Of a stretch of 34,949 bases of DNA, positions 34,457 through 34,949 are shown piece after piece. How positions within the stretch are numbered: the first letter of the stretch is position 1; every line of letters begins with the position of its first letter. The notes below the pieces were generated by a model. It was not told the DNA's origin. It searched no databases and saw only the letters and a program-made list of their open reading frames with translations. The stretch is from Actinomycetes bacterium (GTDB lineage: Bacteria > Actinomycetota > Acidimicrobiia > Acidimicrobiales > Bog-793). The DNA lies in contig JAJYQK010000029.1 of the NCBI GenBank assembly GCA_021794645.1, positions 1-34,949 on the forward strand, read 5' to 3'. The translations under genes and the position numbers were made by a program.

Positions 34457-34949
34457 TCAGGGTCGGCCGAAGCCGACGAAGCCGCCCCAGTACATCGGGT
34501 AGTAGCCGACGTTGGTGCCCGGCTGGGCCGCCTGCAAGATGGTCTCGGTGCCGTACGGGCCGGAGCCGATGTAGATGGCGACGTGTGTGATCGGGTCCGG
34601 GCCGTCGTTAGCGAAGTGGTAGAAGATCAGGTCTCCGGGCTCTATCTGTGAGGCCTGTACCGGGGTCGACTCCTGGTACTGCGCCGTGGCGCCATGTTCC
34701 AGCTGGACTCCTGCCGCCTGCCAAGCGAGCATCGTCAGGCCAGAGCAGTCGACACCTTTGCGGCTGGCGCCGCCCCACACGTAGGGGACGCCGATGTAGC
34801 TCTCTGCCGCCGCCACGGCCGCTTGCCCAGCAGGGTTGGTGCCGGCCGGCACGAGCGGCTGGCCGATGACGGTGGTCCCACCGCCACCGCCACCGGACCC
34901 GCCACCGCCGCCCGAGCCGCCACCGCCACCGGACCCGCCACCGCCGCCC
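34457..34949 (-). CDS. NlpC/P60 peptidoglycan endopeptidase, C-terminal part (5' end outside window)
   Basis: The frame is open to the window end, so the N-terminus is missing. The catalytic domain is complete: [21 protein letters not shown], then [16 protein letters not shown] with the nucleophile Cys, [12 protein letters not shown], and [13 protein letters not shown] with the catalytic His. Ahead of it is a linker of at least four Gly5-Ser-type units (34877-34949) and [17 protein letters not shown]. In RipA-like relatives a coiled coil and signal peptide come before this. It should cut D-Glu-mDAP bonds outside the cell. The GTG at 34852 is internal and not the real start. Confidence 0.88.
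   Translation of the reverse strand, partial: GGGGGSGGGGGSGGGGGSGGGGGGTTVIGQPLVPAGTNPAGQAAVAAAESYIGVPYVWGGASRKGVDCSGLTMLAWQAAGVQLEHGATAQYQESTPVQASQIEPGDLIFYHFANDGPDPITHVAIYIGSGPYGTETILQAAQPGTNVGYYPMYWGGFVGFGRP
34877..34949 (-). repeat. Glycine-serine linker repeat in the NlpC/P60 gene
   Basis: A 36-base unit starting at 34884 recurs at 34920 and continues past the window edge. It encodes alternating GGGGG and S on the minus strand. The repeat is in frame and could vary in copy number between strains. Confidence 0.85.

Noticed and set aside
34877-34949. CRISPR-like repeat array
   Set aside because: The repeats are contiguous, in frame and encode glycine-serine; there are no spacers.

Overview
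The window is a high-GC bacterial chromosome segment (about 70% G+C by eye, many GTG starts, tightly overlapping genes, few introns of non-coding DNA). Actinobacterial traits dominate: a deazaflavin (F420)-type DDN protein, a DUF501 gene, a single-domain Ppx, an FtsB-like protein after enolase, a RipA-like NlpC/P60 protein and TANNNT boxes only 6-9 bases before GTG starts. The overall flavour is a deep-branching actinobacterium such as Acidimicrobiia; that rank is inference, since there is no rRNA here.

Layout. (1) 1-1401: the end of a pirin-like gene on the plus strand facing two small minus-strand enzymes (VOC/glyoxalase and DDN family). (2) 1546-4302: an intact tRNA-Lys(UUU) followed by the wreck of an integrated element. 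It has a tyrosine integrase broken over at least four reading-frame pieces, a minus-strand pair of small exported/membrane proteins, a probable IS21-type transposase N-terminus remnant, and an imperfect 41-base copy of the tRNA 3' half at 4262-4302 that marks the far attachment site. (3) 4398-7300: a large signalling gene (class III nucleotidyl cyclase + STAND/AfsR-like ATPase + helical repeats) interrupted by one frameshift near 6119, with a long inverted repeat covering its start codon. (4) 7396-12331, minus strand: an unknown 89-residue protein, an amidohydrolase, and an acyl-CoA dehydrogenase - methyltransferase - M20 peptidase operon.

(5) 12431-31763, plus strand: a conserved actinobacterial housekeeping block, glmU-like, prs, (small membrane protein), rplY, pth, mfd, PpiC-type lipoprotein, mazG, eno, ftsB-like, DUF501, ppx. 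The same set occurs around Rv1014c-Rv1026 in Mycobacterium tuberculosis (remembered synteny, not computed). Between the ftsB-like gene and DUF501 a complete 6.2-kb molybdenum-hydroxylase module has been spliced in: large, small and FAD subunits, two XdhC/CoxI-type maturation proteins, a MobA/MocA-like nucleotidyltransferase and a membrane-anchored CoxG. The large subunit carries AYRGAGR rather than AYXCSFR, so it is form II / aldehyde-oxidase-like rather than a proven CO dehydrogenase. The module has its own probable leaderless promoter at its front and is coupled by GTGA overlap to DUF501 and then ppx at its end.

(6) 31862-34949: a GNAT acetyltransferase convergent with a minus-strand PlsC-like acyltransferase + sugar-epimerase-like pair, then the C-terminal part of a secreted NlpC/P60 peptidoglycan hydrolase joined to a glycine-serine linker that runs off the window.

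The best second looks are the tRNA-Lys element with its degraded att copy and unrecognised cargo pair, the Mo-hydroxylase module embedded in the eno-ftsB-DUF501-ppx block, the GlmU that stops before its acetyltransferase active site, and the frameshifted cyclase-ATPase with the start-codon hairpin.
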